NCBI GenBank assembly: GCA_021521415.1
Contig: JAIQDT010005495.1
Coordinates: 98,216 to 162,215, forward strand
DNA: 64,000 bases
Reading direction: 5' to 3'
From: Bidens hawaiensis
Lineage: Eukaryota; Streptophyta; Magnoliopsida; Asterales; Asteraceae
How positions within the stretch are numbered: the first letter of the stretch is position 1; each line of letters opens with the position of its first letter. The notes beneath the pieces were generated by a model. The model was not told where the DNA came from, searched no databases, and was given only the letters and a program-made list of their open reading frames with translations. Positions 1-11,470 of this stretch are shown one piece after another. A program made the translations under genes and the position numbers.

Positions 1-3000
1 CTAACTCGGCGCGAAGGTTACCATTACTGATGGATGCGCGCTGCGCGTCACGAATACGCGATTCAAGGTTGCTTTGAATCGGCGCAAAGTGAAGATGCGT
101 GCGCGGCAAAATACAGTTTAGCTGGCAGGGTTTTCGGCTGAGCGCATCGGCTACCACATTAGCCTTACCAGGATGATACCGGATCTCACAATCGTAATCG
201 CTGATGAGTTCGTTCCATCGGCGTTGCCTCATGTTAAGTTCCTTCTGATCAAAGATATGCTGAAGGCTTTTATGGTCGGTGTAAAGGATACACTTAGTAC
301 CATAAAGGTAGTGTCTCCAGATCTTCAAGGCAAATACAACTGCACCAAGTTCGAGATCGTGAGTTGTATAATTCTTTTCATGAACCTTGAGTTGCCTTGA
401 TGCGTAAGCGATAACCTTGCCTCGTTGCATAAGAACACAACCGAGACCTTGGTTGGAGGCATCGCAGTACACAACAAAATCATCATTACCCTCAGGTAGC
501 GCAAGAACAGGAGCTTCACACAACAAACGCTTGAGCGTTAGAAAGGCTTCTTCTTGCTTCGAGCCCCAAATATACGGTTTACCTTTGTGCGTTAGAGCTG
601 TTAAAGGCAAAGCGATCTTTGAGAAGTTCGAAATAAATCGCCGGTAGTAACCAGCTAAGCCCAGAAAGGAACGGATCTCAGAAGGAGAGGATGGCGTAAT
701 CCAGTTCTTGATTGCTTCAATTTTGGATGGGTCGACATGAATACCCATCTTATTTACAACATGGCCAAGAAACTGTACTTCATCAGACCAGAATTCACAC
801 TTGGAAAGCTTAGCATAGAGCTGCTCGGTTCGAAGCTTTTGCAACACCAACCGAAGATGTTGCTCGTGCTCGGCCTTGGTCTTAGAATACACCAGAACAT
901 CATCGATAAACACAATCACGAATTTATCCAAGAAAGGCCTACAGACCCGGTTCATTAGATCCATGAAAACGGCGGGTGCGTTGGTTAAACCGAAGGACAT
1001 GACCAAGAATTCAAAATGGCCATAACGAGTTCGAAAAGCAGTCTTCGGAACATCTTCATCGCGGATGCGCAACTGGTGATAACCAGAGCGGAGATCAATC
1101 TTCGAGAAACAAGAGGCACCTTGGAGTTGATCAAAGAGGTCGTCAATACGCGGTAAGGGATACCGGTTTTTAATGGTGAGTTTGTTCAACTCGCGGTAAT
1201 CAATACACATGCGAAACGATCCATCTTTCTTTTTAACGAACAACACCGGAGCACCCCAGGGCGAAGAGCTAAGGCGAATGAATCCTTTAGCGGTCAACTC
1301 TTGAAGTTGACTTGCCAATTCTTGCATCTCAGCGGGCGCAAGACGGTAAGGAGATTTAGCCACGGGGGAAGCACCAGGGACAAGATCAATACGGAACTCG
1401 ACTTCACGAGCGGGAGGGATACCAGGAAGATCATCAGGAAAAACTTCAGGGAAATCACGCACAACAGGGATATCGCGAAGCTTCTTCTTTCCTTCATTGG
1501 GTTTAACCACATGGGCTAAGAATGCAACACACTTCTTCCGCATGAGTCTTTGGGCTTCGGCGCAAGACATAAGCTTAAGACCACTGGAGGGTTTTTCGCC
1601 GTAGATGTGAAGATCACCATTTTCTCGAGGAATGCGAATCAACTTCTTGGCGCAAATAACTTCGGCGCGATTAATCGAGAGCCAGTCCATACCAATAATA
1701 ACATCAAAGCTTCCAAGAGGCATGGGGATGAGGTCGATCAGAAAATCGTTTTCGTTAAGGTTAAGCGTACAGTCTTTAATCACAGAGTTAATTAAAACAG
1801 TTTCACCATTAGCCAATTCAACTGAAAAATCTTCTTTTAAGTTATCGCGCGGTCGCGCAAGCTTCTGCTCAAAGGCGCGAGAGATAAAACTTCGATCGGC
1901 GCCAGTATCAAAAAGTACAGAAGCATAAAATCCGTTAAGCAAAAATGTACCATTAACTACGTCATTATTCGCTTGCGCTTGGTGCGCGGTTATGTTAAAA
2001 GCTCGTCCACGCGTTACTTGGTTCGAAACCTGGTTCACCGGATTCGCTTGTGTAATCTGAACTTGTAGTCTCGGGCACGCGTTCCGGAAATGACTGGGAT
2101 CACCGCAGTTATAGCACGACCTGGGTCGTGGGTTTTGGTAGGTTGGTTGTGGATTCTGCGGGTAGACTGGTGGTGTTGGCGCAATTGGGTTGGCGGGAGG
2201 GATTCTACAGAACTCGGCAGAGTGACCAACGCGGCCACATCGGTTACATTGTCGACACGGGGTTTGGGTTGGGTGGTGAAGTCTACAGGTTGGGCAAAAA
2301 GGTTGATTTCCTGTGTAAGGTTTCTTAGGTGGCGGGGCAGGGAGTGCTGGATTGGTTAAGGCATAGTTGTGGACTATAGGAGGTGTTGGGTAGGCTGACA
2401 GTGGGTTAGGCGCATAAACTGGAGGTTGGTAGATGGGTTGCTGGACAATGGGCGGGTTGGTAAGCGCATAGGCCTTGCGCCTGCGCTTGAGGTTGTTACG
2501 GTTTGAGGGTTCTGGTTTGGTTTCTGTTGGTTCAGAGACAGTTTTGGTGAGTTTGGTCTTTTCTGTTCCCCGCAGGAACAGGGTTCCTGCTCTGACATGG
2601 TTGTCGCTGAGCACAGCGGCCAACTCGATGGCGTCAGAGAGGGTAACTGGGTTTCTGGCCCATACAGAATCTTGAATTTCAATGGGGAGACCCCCAAGGA
2701 ATTTCTCTATGGCTCGGCGTGAAGGGGTAACAAGGTGAGGGACCAGTAAGCTTAGCTCGTGGAAACGCGTCGCGTACTCGCGCGCTTCACCGCTGTATTG
2801 CTTAAGATTCCAAAATTCTTCCTCCAAGCGCTTAACTTCGTTGGGAGGGCAGAATTCTCGCGTCAGAATTTCTTTGAATTCCTCCCAGGGCATGTTAGAA
2901 GCAGTTTCTGCGCCACGCGCATGAGCTACTCCATTCCACCATGTAAGCGCTCTAGATTCCAGGACACTGGAAGCATACAGGGTTCGTCTGTCTGAGGGGC

Positions 3001-3235
3001 ATTGGGTGTGGAGGAAAGTGTTTTCTATTTTCTCAAGCCACTGGAGCATCACGGTGGCTCCTTCAAGACCTGTGAACTTTGGAGGGTTACCCGCGTTAAA
3101 GGATTTAATGTTATAACTGGAGGTATTATTTTGGCTCAAGGCTTGGGCTATCGCGGCGGCCATTTCCTGGGAACGTTGCTGTCTACGCATGCGCGAGGCT
3201 TCTCTTCTCTGAAATCGGCGAGATAGCGGAGGCAT
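1..3235 (-). CDS. Gypsy gag-pol polyprotein, 5' 1078 codons, runs off the window
   Basis: Reading the minus strand from ATG at 3235 gives an uninterrupted frame of 1078 codons to position 2, with no stop inside the window. In order it shows a retrotransposon gag domain (about residues 50-190, with TWW near 97), a proline-rich linker, two CCHC zinc knuckles (about 330 and 373), an aspartic protease with DTGAD at about 442, a reverse transcriptase with [10 protein letters not shown] and the catalytic FIDD at about 776, RNase H with YCDAS at about 921, and DALSR near 1030. Integrase is expected beyond the edge. The polyprotein makes the particle and copies the element's RNA into DNA. The start is the first ATG after the leader, and the next in-frame ATG is 15 codons later. 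The absence of breaks over 3.2 kb suggests a young copy. Confidence 0.93.
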   Translation of the reverse strand, partial: MPPLSRRFQRREASRMRRQQRSQEMAAAIAQALSQNNTSSYNIKSFNAGNPPKFTGLEGATVMLQWLEKIENTFLHTQCPSDRRTLYASSVLESRALTWWNGVAHARGAETASNMPWEEFKEILTREFCPPNEVKRLEEEFWNLKQYSGEAREYATRFHELSLLVPHLVTPSRRAIEKFLGGLPIEIQDSVWARNPVTLSDAIELAAVLSDNHVRAGTLFLRGTEKTKLTKTVSEPTETKPEPSNRNNLKRRRKAYALTNPPIVQQPIYQPPVYAPNPLSAYPTPPIVHNYALTNPALPAPPPKKPYTGNQPFCPTCRLHHPTQTPCRQCNRCGRVGHSAEFCRIPPANPIAPTPPVYPQNPQPTYQNPRPRSCYNCGDPSHFRNACPRLQVQITQANPVNQVSNQVTRGRAFNITAHQAQANNDVVNGTFLLNGFYASVLFDTGADRSFISRAFEQKLARPRDNLKEDFSVELANGETVLINSVIKDCTLNLNENDFLIDLIPMPLGSFDVIIGMDWLSINRAEVICAKKLIRIPRENGDLHIYGEKPSSGLKLMSCAEAQRLMRKKCVAFLAHVVKPNEGKKKLRDIPVVRDFPEVFPDDLPGIPPAREVEFRIDLVPGASPVAKSPYRLAPAEMQELASQLQELTAKGFIRLSSSPWGAPVLFVKKKDGSFRMCIDYRELNKLTIKNRYPLPRIDDLFDQLQGASCFSKIDLRSGYHQLRIRDEDVPKTAFRTRYGHFEFLVMSFGLTNAPAVFMDLMNRVCRPFLDKFVIVFIDDVLVYSKTKAEHEQHLRLVLQKLRTEQLYAKLSKCEFWSDEVQFLGHVVNKMGIHVDPSKIEAIKNWITPSSPSEIRSFLGLAGYYRRFISNFSKIALPLTALTHKGKPYIWGSKQEEAFLTLKRLLCEAPVLALPEGNDDFVVYCDASNQGLGCVLMQRGKVIAYASRQLKVHEKNYTTHDLELGAVVFALKIWRHYLYGTKCILYTDHKSLQHIFDQKELNMRQRRWNELISDYDCEIRYHPGKANVVADALSRKPCQLNCILPRTHLHFAPIQSNLESRIRDAQRASISNGNLRAEL

Positions 3236-3388
3236 TCTATAAAAATTTTAATTTTTTTTAATATCTTGGTTTTATCGCAAAGTATAACCTCGAAAAGCTT
3301 GGTTTCACGGAGTCAGTTACTGTCCAAAGTTAAAGTAAAATAAATGACCCTAAATGCAGACTTAATAAAGGTAACAAATTCGAATCAA

Positions 3389-3644
3389 GAATCGACAATT
3401 CATGTATCACCATGACCTTCCGAATTCCCAATTTAAAATGTACGAGTAAACGAGTATTGGAGATTGACGATTCATGTATCACCATGACTTTTCAATCTTC
3501 AATATAAAATATACGAGAAAATGAGTATTGGAAGTTGACAATTCATGTATCACCATGACTTTTCAAGTCTCCAACCTCAGAACATAATCGTAAATGGGAA
3601 TTAAAAATCAACTATTCATGTATCACCATGACTTTTCGGATTTT
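3389..3644 (-). repeat. Four tandem hairpin units in the gypsy leader
   Basis: Four units of about 71-76 bp share the core TTCATGTATCACCATGAC, in which TCATG and CATGA pair around the loop TATCAC. Each unit also has an outer stem whose sequence differs from unit to unit but pairs within its own unit: GAATCG/CGAATTC (3389-3427), AGATTGA/TCAATCT extended by TATTGG/TCAATA (3455-3504), TTGGA...TTGA/TCAA...TCCAA (3528-3574) and AAAATC/GATTTT (3604-3644). The array lies between the primer site and gag, so it should be in the genomic RNA. Function unknown. Confidence 0.8.
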
Positions 3645-3874
3645 CAAATCCAACAAACGAATATGTAAGAAAAATCAATAAAAATCGAAATTCAACAAAA
3701 ATCGAAATATCGCGTAATAAAACATAAAATCATATACCGCGCAAGCGCGAGCATATTCATAAATAACGAGTAATTAACAATAAGCGCGCAAACATGAGAT
3801 TTCTCTCATGCGCAAGAAGGGACTCTTAGGTATTCTAGGCCGTTACGTCTAACCACCTATCCTAAAGTCAACGA

Positions 3875-3886
3875 GCTCTGATACCA
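3875..3886 (-). promoter_or_regulatory. Primer-binding site, initiator Met tRNA
   Basis: The minus strand reads TGGTATCAGAGC, the standard plant LTR-element primer site complementary to the 3' end of initiator methionine tRNA. It lies three bases after the LTR end TGTTACA, which fixes the LTR boundary at 3890. Confidence 0.93.
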
Positions 3887-4912
3887 ATCTGTAACACCCC
3901 GACCAAAGGCGGATTATACATCGGGGCGCCACATATTGTTTCATTACTCGTGACACTATTGGGTGTCAATATTTAATAAATATATTCATTCACGCATGCG
4001 CAACGTATACATAAGATATAAATAAACCAACATAAATCAATATATTATAAATCAAAATATTCGAACAGTAATAACTTGTCTTGATACATTTTAATCTAGG
4101 TCCAAAAGTAAAAACGTCCTATGTGTCCACAAGCTCCAAAACAGCTACTGCAAACCTGAACATGTGTTAAAATAAACGTCAAACACTTGCGTGTTGGTGA
4201 GAAATCAAGTTTAATACAATACATAGATAACAATAAATCTGCGCGCAACACGTGTATGTCTGGTGTTTAACAAGGGTGCAATCAGATTGTGATCAAGCCT
4301 AAATAGATCATAGCTCATAGTTCATAGTTCAATCCGTGCTCCCAATTGAGCACAAAAACGAGAAAACATCTGTGCAAGTGTAAAACAAGAAAACCGTAAA
4401 CGATAGGTCTCCCGTGTTCATCTAATGGATCCATGAAAACTTCGGAATAGGCCGAACAAAGCGGTTAATGATACACACATACAAATAAACAGCCAAGTAA
4501 ACGTCCTCAACACATGGGATACTGCGCGACTAAAGTTCATAAACAAGTTTAAGACTCTAAGTTTGTACGAACACATGAACATCCCAAAACATTAAAAGTA
4601 AAAAGGGATTAGATACGAGATTACTCACTTGATAAACGGTGCGGTGTAAGATAAAGCAAGAACCAACTTTAAACAAGCACAAGTTAACCTATAATTAAAG
4701 ATTATAGTTTTAACGATCTGTTTTTAAGTCTTGATTATAAGTTAGCATAATTAATAAGTAAATTATTATATATAATATATATATTACCGGAAAAGCAGGG
4801 CAGAACGGAGAGGAAGACGGAGGCAGAGAGGAGGCGGCAGAGAGAGCAAGGAGCAAGAGAACAGGAGAGATTAAGTGTTTTGTGTGTGTAGTGTTAAGAA
4901 AAATAAGATTAT

Positions 4913-4921
4913 TATTTATAG
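4913..4921 (-). promoter_or_regulatory. LTR TATA box
   Basis: The minus strand reads CTATAAATA, a near-consensus plant TATA box within the LTR. Transcription of the element would be expected to begin roughly 30 bp further along the minus strand, near 4885. Confidence 0.65.
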
Positions 4922-5360
4922 AGAAATCCTAGGAGACATAATCCCTAGAAAAGGGGAAAGGATCTCAAGACAAACAGAACAAGACAAAACAAAAGATAAC
5001 AAAAGATATCAAAAGATATGGCAGCTGCAGGGGGCAAGATAAAGCTGACAGGGAACAGTAAAAAGCATGGGCGGGTCAGATAAAGGTACTGGTCAAGCAT
5101 GGCAAAAGCAGATCTCAAAAGATTATGTCAGTCACTTTATCTGCCAACCAATGGGGTTGGCGCGCATGCTGCGCCGAAAGTAACTTTTCAGACATAAAGC
5201 AGATTAGGTCAACAGCTCAAAAGATAAGACAACACAAAAGCAAACGGCTAGATTCAACAGAAGAAAACTAAAAGGGTTCAGCGCGAGAAGGCTAAGGCGC
5301 GAAGGCAGACACAGAAGGTCAAGAGAGCGCGAGCGCGAAGGCAGACAGAAACAACCTTAA

Positions 5361-5620
5361 CGCGTCGCGGAAAGAACTACATTTCTAAGCGCGTCGCGGG
5401 AAGAATCACATTTCTTAGCGCGCCGCGGGAGGAACTAGAATTCCTAGCGCGCCGCGGGAAGAACTATAATTCTTCGCGCGTCGAGGGATGAACTACGATT
5501 CTTAGCGTGCTGCGAGAAGAACTACAAATCCTTAGCGCGTCGCGGGAAGAACTACCGTTCTTAGCGCGCTGCGAGAAGAATTACAATTCTTAGCGCGCTG
5601 CGAGAAGAGTTCGTCTCGCG
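5361..5620 (-). repeat. 29-bp tandem palindromic repeat in LTR U3
   Basis: Eight full units (one is 30 bp) plus a partial one, of the form CGCGTCGCGGGAAGAACTAC followed by a 9-base tail such as CGTTCTTAG. Each joins its own AAGAA arm to a TTCTT arm, flanked by CGCG blocks, so every unit is a near-palindrome. Paired changes keep the arms complementary in some units (AGGAA with TTCCT; AAGAAC with GTTCTT; AAGAAT with ATTCTT). Units 5 and 6 have one mismatch each. The array lies upstream of the TATA box. Confidence 0.85.
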
Positions 5621-5966
5621 TATCGCTGAAACAGATGGTCTTCACGCAGGATTCCTTGTAAGGAGTCTGCGCAGACAACCTTAGGCGGGAAGGAACAAAA
5701 GAGTTAGAAGAAAAAGAGGGAAACAAGGCTTAAGGGCGGGACGGCGACAAGAGGGAAAAGAAGGCGGAAAGAGAGAAAAGGAGAGGGACGGGACGGCGGA
5801 AAGAAAAAGAGAGAGAAAGAGGCGGGAAGGAAAATATATTATTATTATTATTAAAAGTAAAATATAAGTATAAATAAATATTAAATCATAAAAGAAAGAG
5901 ATCGGGTCAGAGAAACGGGTACCTGGGTCGGGTCGGATCAGGGCAGATGTCACACGCTGGCACACA

Positions 5967-7932
5967 ATTTCACGAAATTTTTGGAATGGAAAGCGGAATC
6001 AATGAAATCATTCTATAACATTAAATCGTCAGTTTTTGTTATATTCATCTATATAAACGGTGTAAGTCTATACTCGTATTCTCAGCTTTTTAATTTGCTA
6101 TTGAAGTCTACTTATGTTTATATTTTTGATTGGTGTGCCATGCAATTGAATCGACAATTGCAAATTTTGATTGGTTATATTTGCGATTGGTTTTTTTCCC
6201 GCCTATGAATGTATTCTCCGCTTTATAATTGAAGTCTATTTAAAAAAGTTGAAAAAAGCCCCCAAATTTAAAGTTAGCTTGAGGTCTTAGAAAACCTTGC
6301 CCGCCACTGGTTGTATGAGTGCACCTGAAGGTTTATTAGTTAATTATTCAGATACGACACACTACAACCGTTATCACCCTTTAAGACTTAATACGATAAC
6401 ATAGTACGATCTTAAAGACAAGTATGATCTAGCATCATGGTCTAATAAATCCGATCATAGTCATACTTCATTAATCATGGACTGTTTGATAGAAATATGC
6501 AACACGTAATAAATTATACACACATAACTTATGAAATAATAATAATAATATTAATAATAAAAACTAATTTTCACAATTTATAATGAATATTACTTCTATT
6601 ATAGCTAAATAAAAATATATATTTTAAAATTCTTTGTATTTTGTTTGAAAAATGTTTGGAACTATGCTTTTTAGTTTCCCTCCCATACGCCAATACCTTT
6701 TTCCTAAAATTTTATATTTCCCTCTCATTCTTGAAAAAAACAAAAAAAAACCCTTAATACATCACCGCAATTGGTATTCTGTGGTCAATCTCCGATCAAT
6801 TCCCATTCCCATCCTTTAATATGAGTAATTATTTCACTACTTACGCAGCCGGTGAGTAGAATTTGTGAGTAATTATTTAATTATTTACGAAATAAATTTG
6901 ATTAAATTTTGCCCTATTTTGATTTGTGAGTAAAATTCAAAATTGTTTGAGTTGATTTCGTATATAAAATCAGGGTTGACCCTATCGTGAATTGATTTCG
7001 TATTTGAGGCGTGATGGCAGGGCTATATGGACATTAACGATCAACGAAGGTATGTTAATTTTTTGTAATTCAGTTGTCTTTGCTATTAATTTTTCACTCG
7101 TTGTTTATCTTTTCTTTTTCAATTAGGAATGTTTATGTGTAGGAATTGGTTGTTGAGGGATTTTATGATGATACGATGTTGGGTCGAGTGAAACAAGAAA
7201 ATGATTGCACTGATATATGCTTTTTTTTTAATTCTTTGAACTAGGTTGATTATGTTGGTGTCTTTGGACAATTGGCTTGTTAGTTCACTGCACTCCAAAT
7301 CTGAATATAATTACTGTTTTACTTTGAATGGTGTTTTGCTGCTTGATCTTTGCGCAGCCTTTACCGTCTTCATTAGTTATATCACTTACATGTTAAATTC
7401 ATATGTATGTTTATCAAGTTGATTTGCGCTTTGTTATTTAATGTGTATAATCTCAATCTTACATTGTTTTCTTTTCTTCATGTCACTAGGATGCAATCTA
7501 GAACTCTTTGGTTCATTGACTTGAGTAAGACAGACCAAGTATGAGAAATTGTTGTTTTCTAGTATTATTCACAATGAATGTTTGTTCATCACAGTTGTCT
7601 TTGATTTAAAATACTTCTTCTGAAAGGAAGAGTTAAATAAATGGAACAAATTATCCTAAATCCAACCTTCAATCTTATAAATATTGTATTATACAAAAAA
7701 TGTTATACATCATGCTCGTATATAAAAGTCTGATGTTAATTTCTGTTCAATTATTGTTTAAATTCCCACTCTTTAAATATAGATGTGTATATATATATCT
7801 GAATCTGATGTTGCTTCCTATGCGTTTATTGTTTAAATTTGTTTTTGTTCAACATGTTTTTTACTTTTGTGGGGTTACACCACTCTATAGGAAAATATTT
7901 TGTTAATACCTATGTCATTACGAAATTTAAAT
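5967..7932. other. AT-rich region without a recognisable gene
   Basis: I find no protein family here. Short open frames at 5981-6208 and 7700-7906 show no motif and look accidental. 6660-7050 has CT-rich, UTR-like sequence and GTGAGT/GTATGT donor-like sites and could be gene fragments captured by a transposon, but I cannot name a source gene. A CACTA-like end is at 6360 and a Helitron 3' end follows at 7933. Confidence 0.5.
6360..6480 (+). other. Possible CACTA transposon 5' terminus
   Basis: The sequence CACTACAACCGTTATCACCC begins at 6360, followed by short degenerate repeats (TACGAT, GATCTTA, TATGATCT, ATCATGG) like the subterminal repeats of CACTA elements. The only downstream termini (8827 and 9823) share just the CACTACAA end with it, so pairing is unproven and it may be chance. 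Confidence 0.3.
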
Positions 7933-7962
7933 GCCCGGCCACCGGACGGGCGTAACTCTAGT
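7933..7962 (+). mobile_element. Helitron 3' terminus (hairpin plus CTAGT)
   Basis: GCCCG (7933-7937) pairs with CGGGC (7947-7951), followed by GTAACT and CTAGT ending at 7962, and then T. A short GC-rich hairpin a few bases before CTAGT, inserted ahead of a T, is the hallmark of Helitron 3' ends. I could not identify the matching 5' TC end in the 2 kb upstream. Confidence 0.6.
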
Positions 7963-8734
7963 TAATACATGTTTGGCCTCTTTGGTTCATCAGTTGTCTT
8001 TGATTTAGCTTAGGCCTATTTTTTGTATGAGTAGTTTGAGACTTGAGTATATGTTCGGTGTCAGATGATTAAATTTTCTCGATTCGAGTTTTTAGCCAGT
8101 CTCGAGTGTTCACATGCTACTTAGCTAGTTTACACTCTATATGTTATTGATTGGATGACTGCATCAAAGTTTATAATGGTCCGTGGTGGAGTCATGTTGC
8201 TAGCTTTACTATGAATTATTTGTCTTATAAGATGTTGATTTGTCTTAATTAGTTTATTGATTGTAACATGTGGCTGACATTTTCTGAGATATTAAAAAAG
8301 AATTTATCACTGGATAAATCATTATTATCATATGCATCAAGTTAGTTTATAAAATCTTTTTGGCATTGAATCAAGAACAATTACTTTTATAAATAAAAAA
8401 ACTTTTATATGTTTTTAGAATTAATATTAATGCTTGTTTATATAGTTGATGATGGCAGGATATATATCATAAGAAGCTTCGGAAATAAGTAAACATATGG
8501 GAATTTTGAATGTTACTTATTACACATTTTTGTTGATATTTAGAATACGTTTCAAATTGAGCTTATTGTTGAAGTTATAGTATTATGAATTCTGAGTTCA
8601 CAATTTTATTGAATTTTTAATTTATAGTTTATATTGTAAATCATGTGATTTATGTAGTAAAATCATGTAACATTAAAAATAATACATATATTCAATATGG
8701 AATAGTTTTTATTGGCAAAAAATTTGTGTTGTGA

Positions 8735-8827
8735 AAAAAAAGTGCCACTAAAACTAATTTGAATATGTAATTTATGAAGGGTAATTAAGTTAATTGTGTG
8801 CCACTAAATGGCATTGTATTTGTAGTG
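8735..8827 (+). mobile_element. CACTA-type right terminus, family A
   Basis: Read backwards, the sequence begins CACTACAAATACAATGCC and is followed by repeated AGTGGCAC motifs (8742-8750 and 8798-8806), the layout of a CACTA end with subterminal repeats. No transposase is visible. The left end is not identified; 6360 shares only CACTACAA. Confidence 0.45.
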
Positions 8828-9823
8828 ATATAAAAATGATGCTTAATGAATTAAATATAAAGTATCCTATTAGAGTATATTATAATAATATCATAATGAT
8901 TAAGTGTCTTATAAAGTTAATAGTTATTAAACTCAAGTGTCACAATAAGTTATGCTACAATGAAATTCTAGCGAATAAGCGTACTATAAAACTGATGTTT
9001 TATAACTCATATATCAAGTGTCCTATTACGGTGTATTACAATAACATCAAAAATGTGTAAACGTCTTGTACAGGTTAAAATTATAAGACCCAAGTGTCAA
9101 ATGTCATATTAAGTTATGTTATAATAAAACTCTAGTAAATAAGCGTCCTATAAAACATATGTTTTATGACTACAATATCAAGTGTCCTATTACGGTGTAT
9201 TATAATAACACCACAATGATTAAGCGTCCTATAAAGGTTAAAGTTATAAGACTCAAGTGTCAAGTGTCCTATTAAGTTATGTTATAATAAAACTCTAGCG
9301 AATAAGCGTCCTATAAACAAGATGTTTTATGACTAAAATATCAAATGTACTATTACGGTGTATTATAATAACACCACAATGATTACGCGTCTTATAAAGG
9401 TTAAAGTTATAAGACCATAGTGTAAAATGTTCTATTAAGTTATGTTCTTATATGACTTCGACTAGAAAGGGTCCTATAACATCAAACATTTATGACTTAA
9501 CTACAAAGTGTCCTATTAACTTAAGTTATAATAAGACCTCCTGTGATAAAGTGTCCTATTACATTACCATATAATGGGACACCAACGACTACATGTCTTA
9601 TATATTACTTTATTAGGATTTACATTTTGTCTTATTAAATTATATGATAATACGACACCAAAGAATCATCCATCCTATTAAAATAACTTTTTAGGACACC
9701 GTTTCTGTAGTTTATATTTTAAAAGGACCCCAAATGCTTATTTGTCATATTAAATAGATTTAAGGACCCTATTTTACAAGCGTCCCACACAAAAGATCCT
9801 AAAAAGCCATTTTTGTTGTAGTG
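8828..9823 (+). mobile_element. CACTA-type right end, family B, with about 167-bp subterminal repeats
   Basis: The end at 9823, read on the minus strand, is CACTACAACAAAAATGGC, a typical CACTA terminus. Inside it about 1 kb consists of roughly four repeats of some 165-170 bp, each containing GTGTCCTATTACGG, AAGCGTCCTATAAA and TTTTATGACT. Such repeats are the usual transposase-binding region. No left end or transposase is seen, so this is a half element, probably broken by the family A element. It abuts gypsy relic sequence at 9824, with agg as the possible 3-bp target site. Confidence 0.65.
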
Positions 9824-10977
9824 AGGCGAGGGTGCATTGTCCACCTGGCGTATGTTGTCAAAGCAACGATCGACATGAAGGAAATGAAGGATGTTCCTGT
9901 AGTGTGTGACTAACCAGAAGTGTTCCTATAGGACCTTCTAGGGTTAGCACTGGAACGAAAGGTAAGATTCCAGATAGAGTTAATACTAGGAGCACAGCCC
10001 GTCGCGAAGGCACATACCGCCTTGTTCTGTCCATGATGAAAGAGTTAATGTCCCGACTACAAGAACTCCTCGACGAAGGTGTTTTATGCCGAGTATTTCC
10101 CTACGTAGTGTACCAGCGATGTTCATGAAGGAAAAAGATGGAAGTATGAGAATGTGTATAGATTTCTACGAGTTGAACAAGCTTATTGTGAAGAATAGAT
10201 ATTGGCACAAATAGATAAATTGTTTGATCAAATGCAAGGTGCGAGTTGGTCCTTGCAAATAGACCTCAGGGCAGGCTATCATCTGTTGAAAGTGAAAGAA
10301 GCAGACATCCCTAAGACTGACACGATATGAATACTACGAGTTTCTCGCGATACCGTTTGGATAGACGAATGCTCAAGCAGCATTTATGGTTATGATGAAT
10401 AGGGCATGTCATCCTATATTAGGACAAATATGTCGTTGCCTTCATAGACGATAGTTTTGATTATTCAAGGGATAAGTCCGACCATGCTAAACACTTGAGA
10501 AAAGTGTTGGAAACATTGAATAAAGAGTAATTGTATGCTATGTTTTCAAGGTGTACCATTGACACATGTCATAAGAAGCAGAAGGAACGGAATACGAGGC
10601 AAGAAGATGAGTAAGGCTGATAAAGGATTATGATTGTGGAATCAAGTATTATCCTGGTGAGGCTAATATGGTTGCTGACGGCCAGAATGTGGAGAAGATA
10701 TCACGACATTTAAGTAGTATAAATTAGTTACCACTCCAGATTGCATTAGCGAGATCCATGAGGTACAGTTAAAAGTTATAAAGGATGAGAGCAAGATGAA
10801 AAATTTATGAATTCTCTAGTTACACCGAGAGTTGAAAGCTAATTCTTATGATGTGAAGATCAAATTTGGTCGCCTGAGGATTGCACGTCATGGATATCTT
10901 CGAGGCCAAATCCTAGATGAAGATCATAAGTCTAGATGTCGGTTATAATGAAGGCATATACTAATAGAAGTGAAACG
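9824..10977 (+). pseudogene. Decayed gypsy gag-pol relic, protease end to integrase
   Basis: In shifting frames the plus strand resembles the pol of the intact element at 13165-17844, including LAYVV...[15 protein letters not shown], a reverse-transcriptase stretch with FIDD wording near 10440, and an integrase zinc-binding region near 10920. Many stops and frameshifts are present (for example after VVCD at about 9910). The relic is interrupted at 10977/20333 by the young element. Its upstream half is missing to the left of the CACTA end. Confidence 0.8.
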
Positions 10978-11470
10978 CCTTATGTAAGGCCCCGTTACCG
11001 GTAACCCTACTTGCGTGTTGGATTTACTCATAAACACAGTTCTAAATATCAGAGTTAATTAAAAACTTTACGCGGAATATAAAACTTTCATAAAACATTA
11101 CATATCAATTCATAATCATGTCTTTAAACATTCCTCTTGTCTTTCAAAATCAAAACGTAACTTATAAAACATATCGGATCTTCAGATGCCAGGCTTTAGT
11201 CTTCTGCCATGTGTCCTCCACTCAAGCCAGCTGTCTCAACCTACTCACCTGCGTGCATACTAAAAGTCAGCTACGCTGAGTGAGTTCTAGTTAAACATAC
11301 ACTACCATGCAATACCTTGTTACATACATACGTACTTAACCTCATAACTTTCTTTCATACACACATAAGTACTCATACCTTCATTCTTACTTACATACTT
11401 TCTTTCTTACTTACATACTTTCTTTACATTCATAATCATACGTTTTAAAGAGCCTTTCGCCCTATAACCT

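Larger units (their letters stand above)
3236..3890 (-). other. Untranslated leader of the first gypsy element
   Basis: This is the stretch between the gag start at 3235 and the LTR. It contains the four-unit hairpin array (3389-3644), an AT-rich stretch, and the primer-binding site near its distal end. I see no convincing open reading frame in it. Packaging and dimerisation signals would normally be expected in such a leader, which is inference here. Confidence 0.7.
1..5966 (-). mobile_element. Ty3/gypsy (Tekay-like chromovirus) LTR element, upstream part
   Basis: Reading on the minus strand, the order is LTR (5966 to 3890), primer-binding site, a 640-bp leader, then gag-pol from 3235 to the window edge. 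The integrase and the second LTR would lie left of position 1. The order gag, protease, reverse transcriptase, RNase H defines Ty3/gypsy. The pol wording resembles the complete element at 10983-20327, so I place it in the Tekay/Del chromovirus group by inference. With only one LTR visible, neither age nor target-site duplication can be given. The open frame suggests recent insertion. Confidence 0.9.
3890..5966 (-). repeat. 5' LTR of the first gypsy element (about 2.08 kb)
   Basis: The inner edge is firm: TGTAACACCCCGACC on the plus strand next to the primer site. The outer edge is inferred at about 5964-5966 (...GGCACACA) because U3-type sequence continues that far and a TG...CA end is available. 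There is no second LTR in the window to confirm it. The promoter TATA is at 4913-4921 and a 29-bp repeat array lies upstream of it. The U3 part is rich in GCGCG motifs, unlike the AT-rich surroundings. Confidence 0.75.

Noticed and set aside
2374..2697. 107-codon minus-strand open frame within the first gag region, and other frames at 1294-1928 and 2035-2359
   Set aside because: They are other-frame shadows of the continuous gag-pol frame from 3235, which carries all the domain motifs.
5681..5965. 94-codon minus-strand frame with Leu/Phe/Ser-rich hydrophobic sequence
   Set aside because: Arises from purine-rich low-complexity U3 sequence read on the pyrimidine strand; not a credible membrane protein.
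6360..8827. A complete CACTA element from 6360 to 8827
   Set aside because: The two ends share only CACTACAA and their subterminal words differ, so I list them separately.
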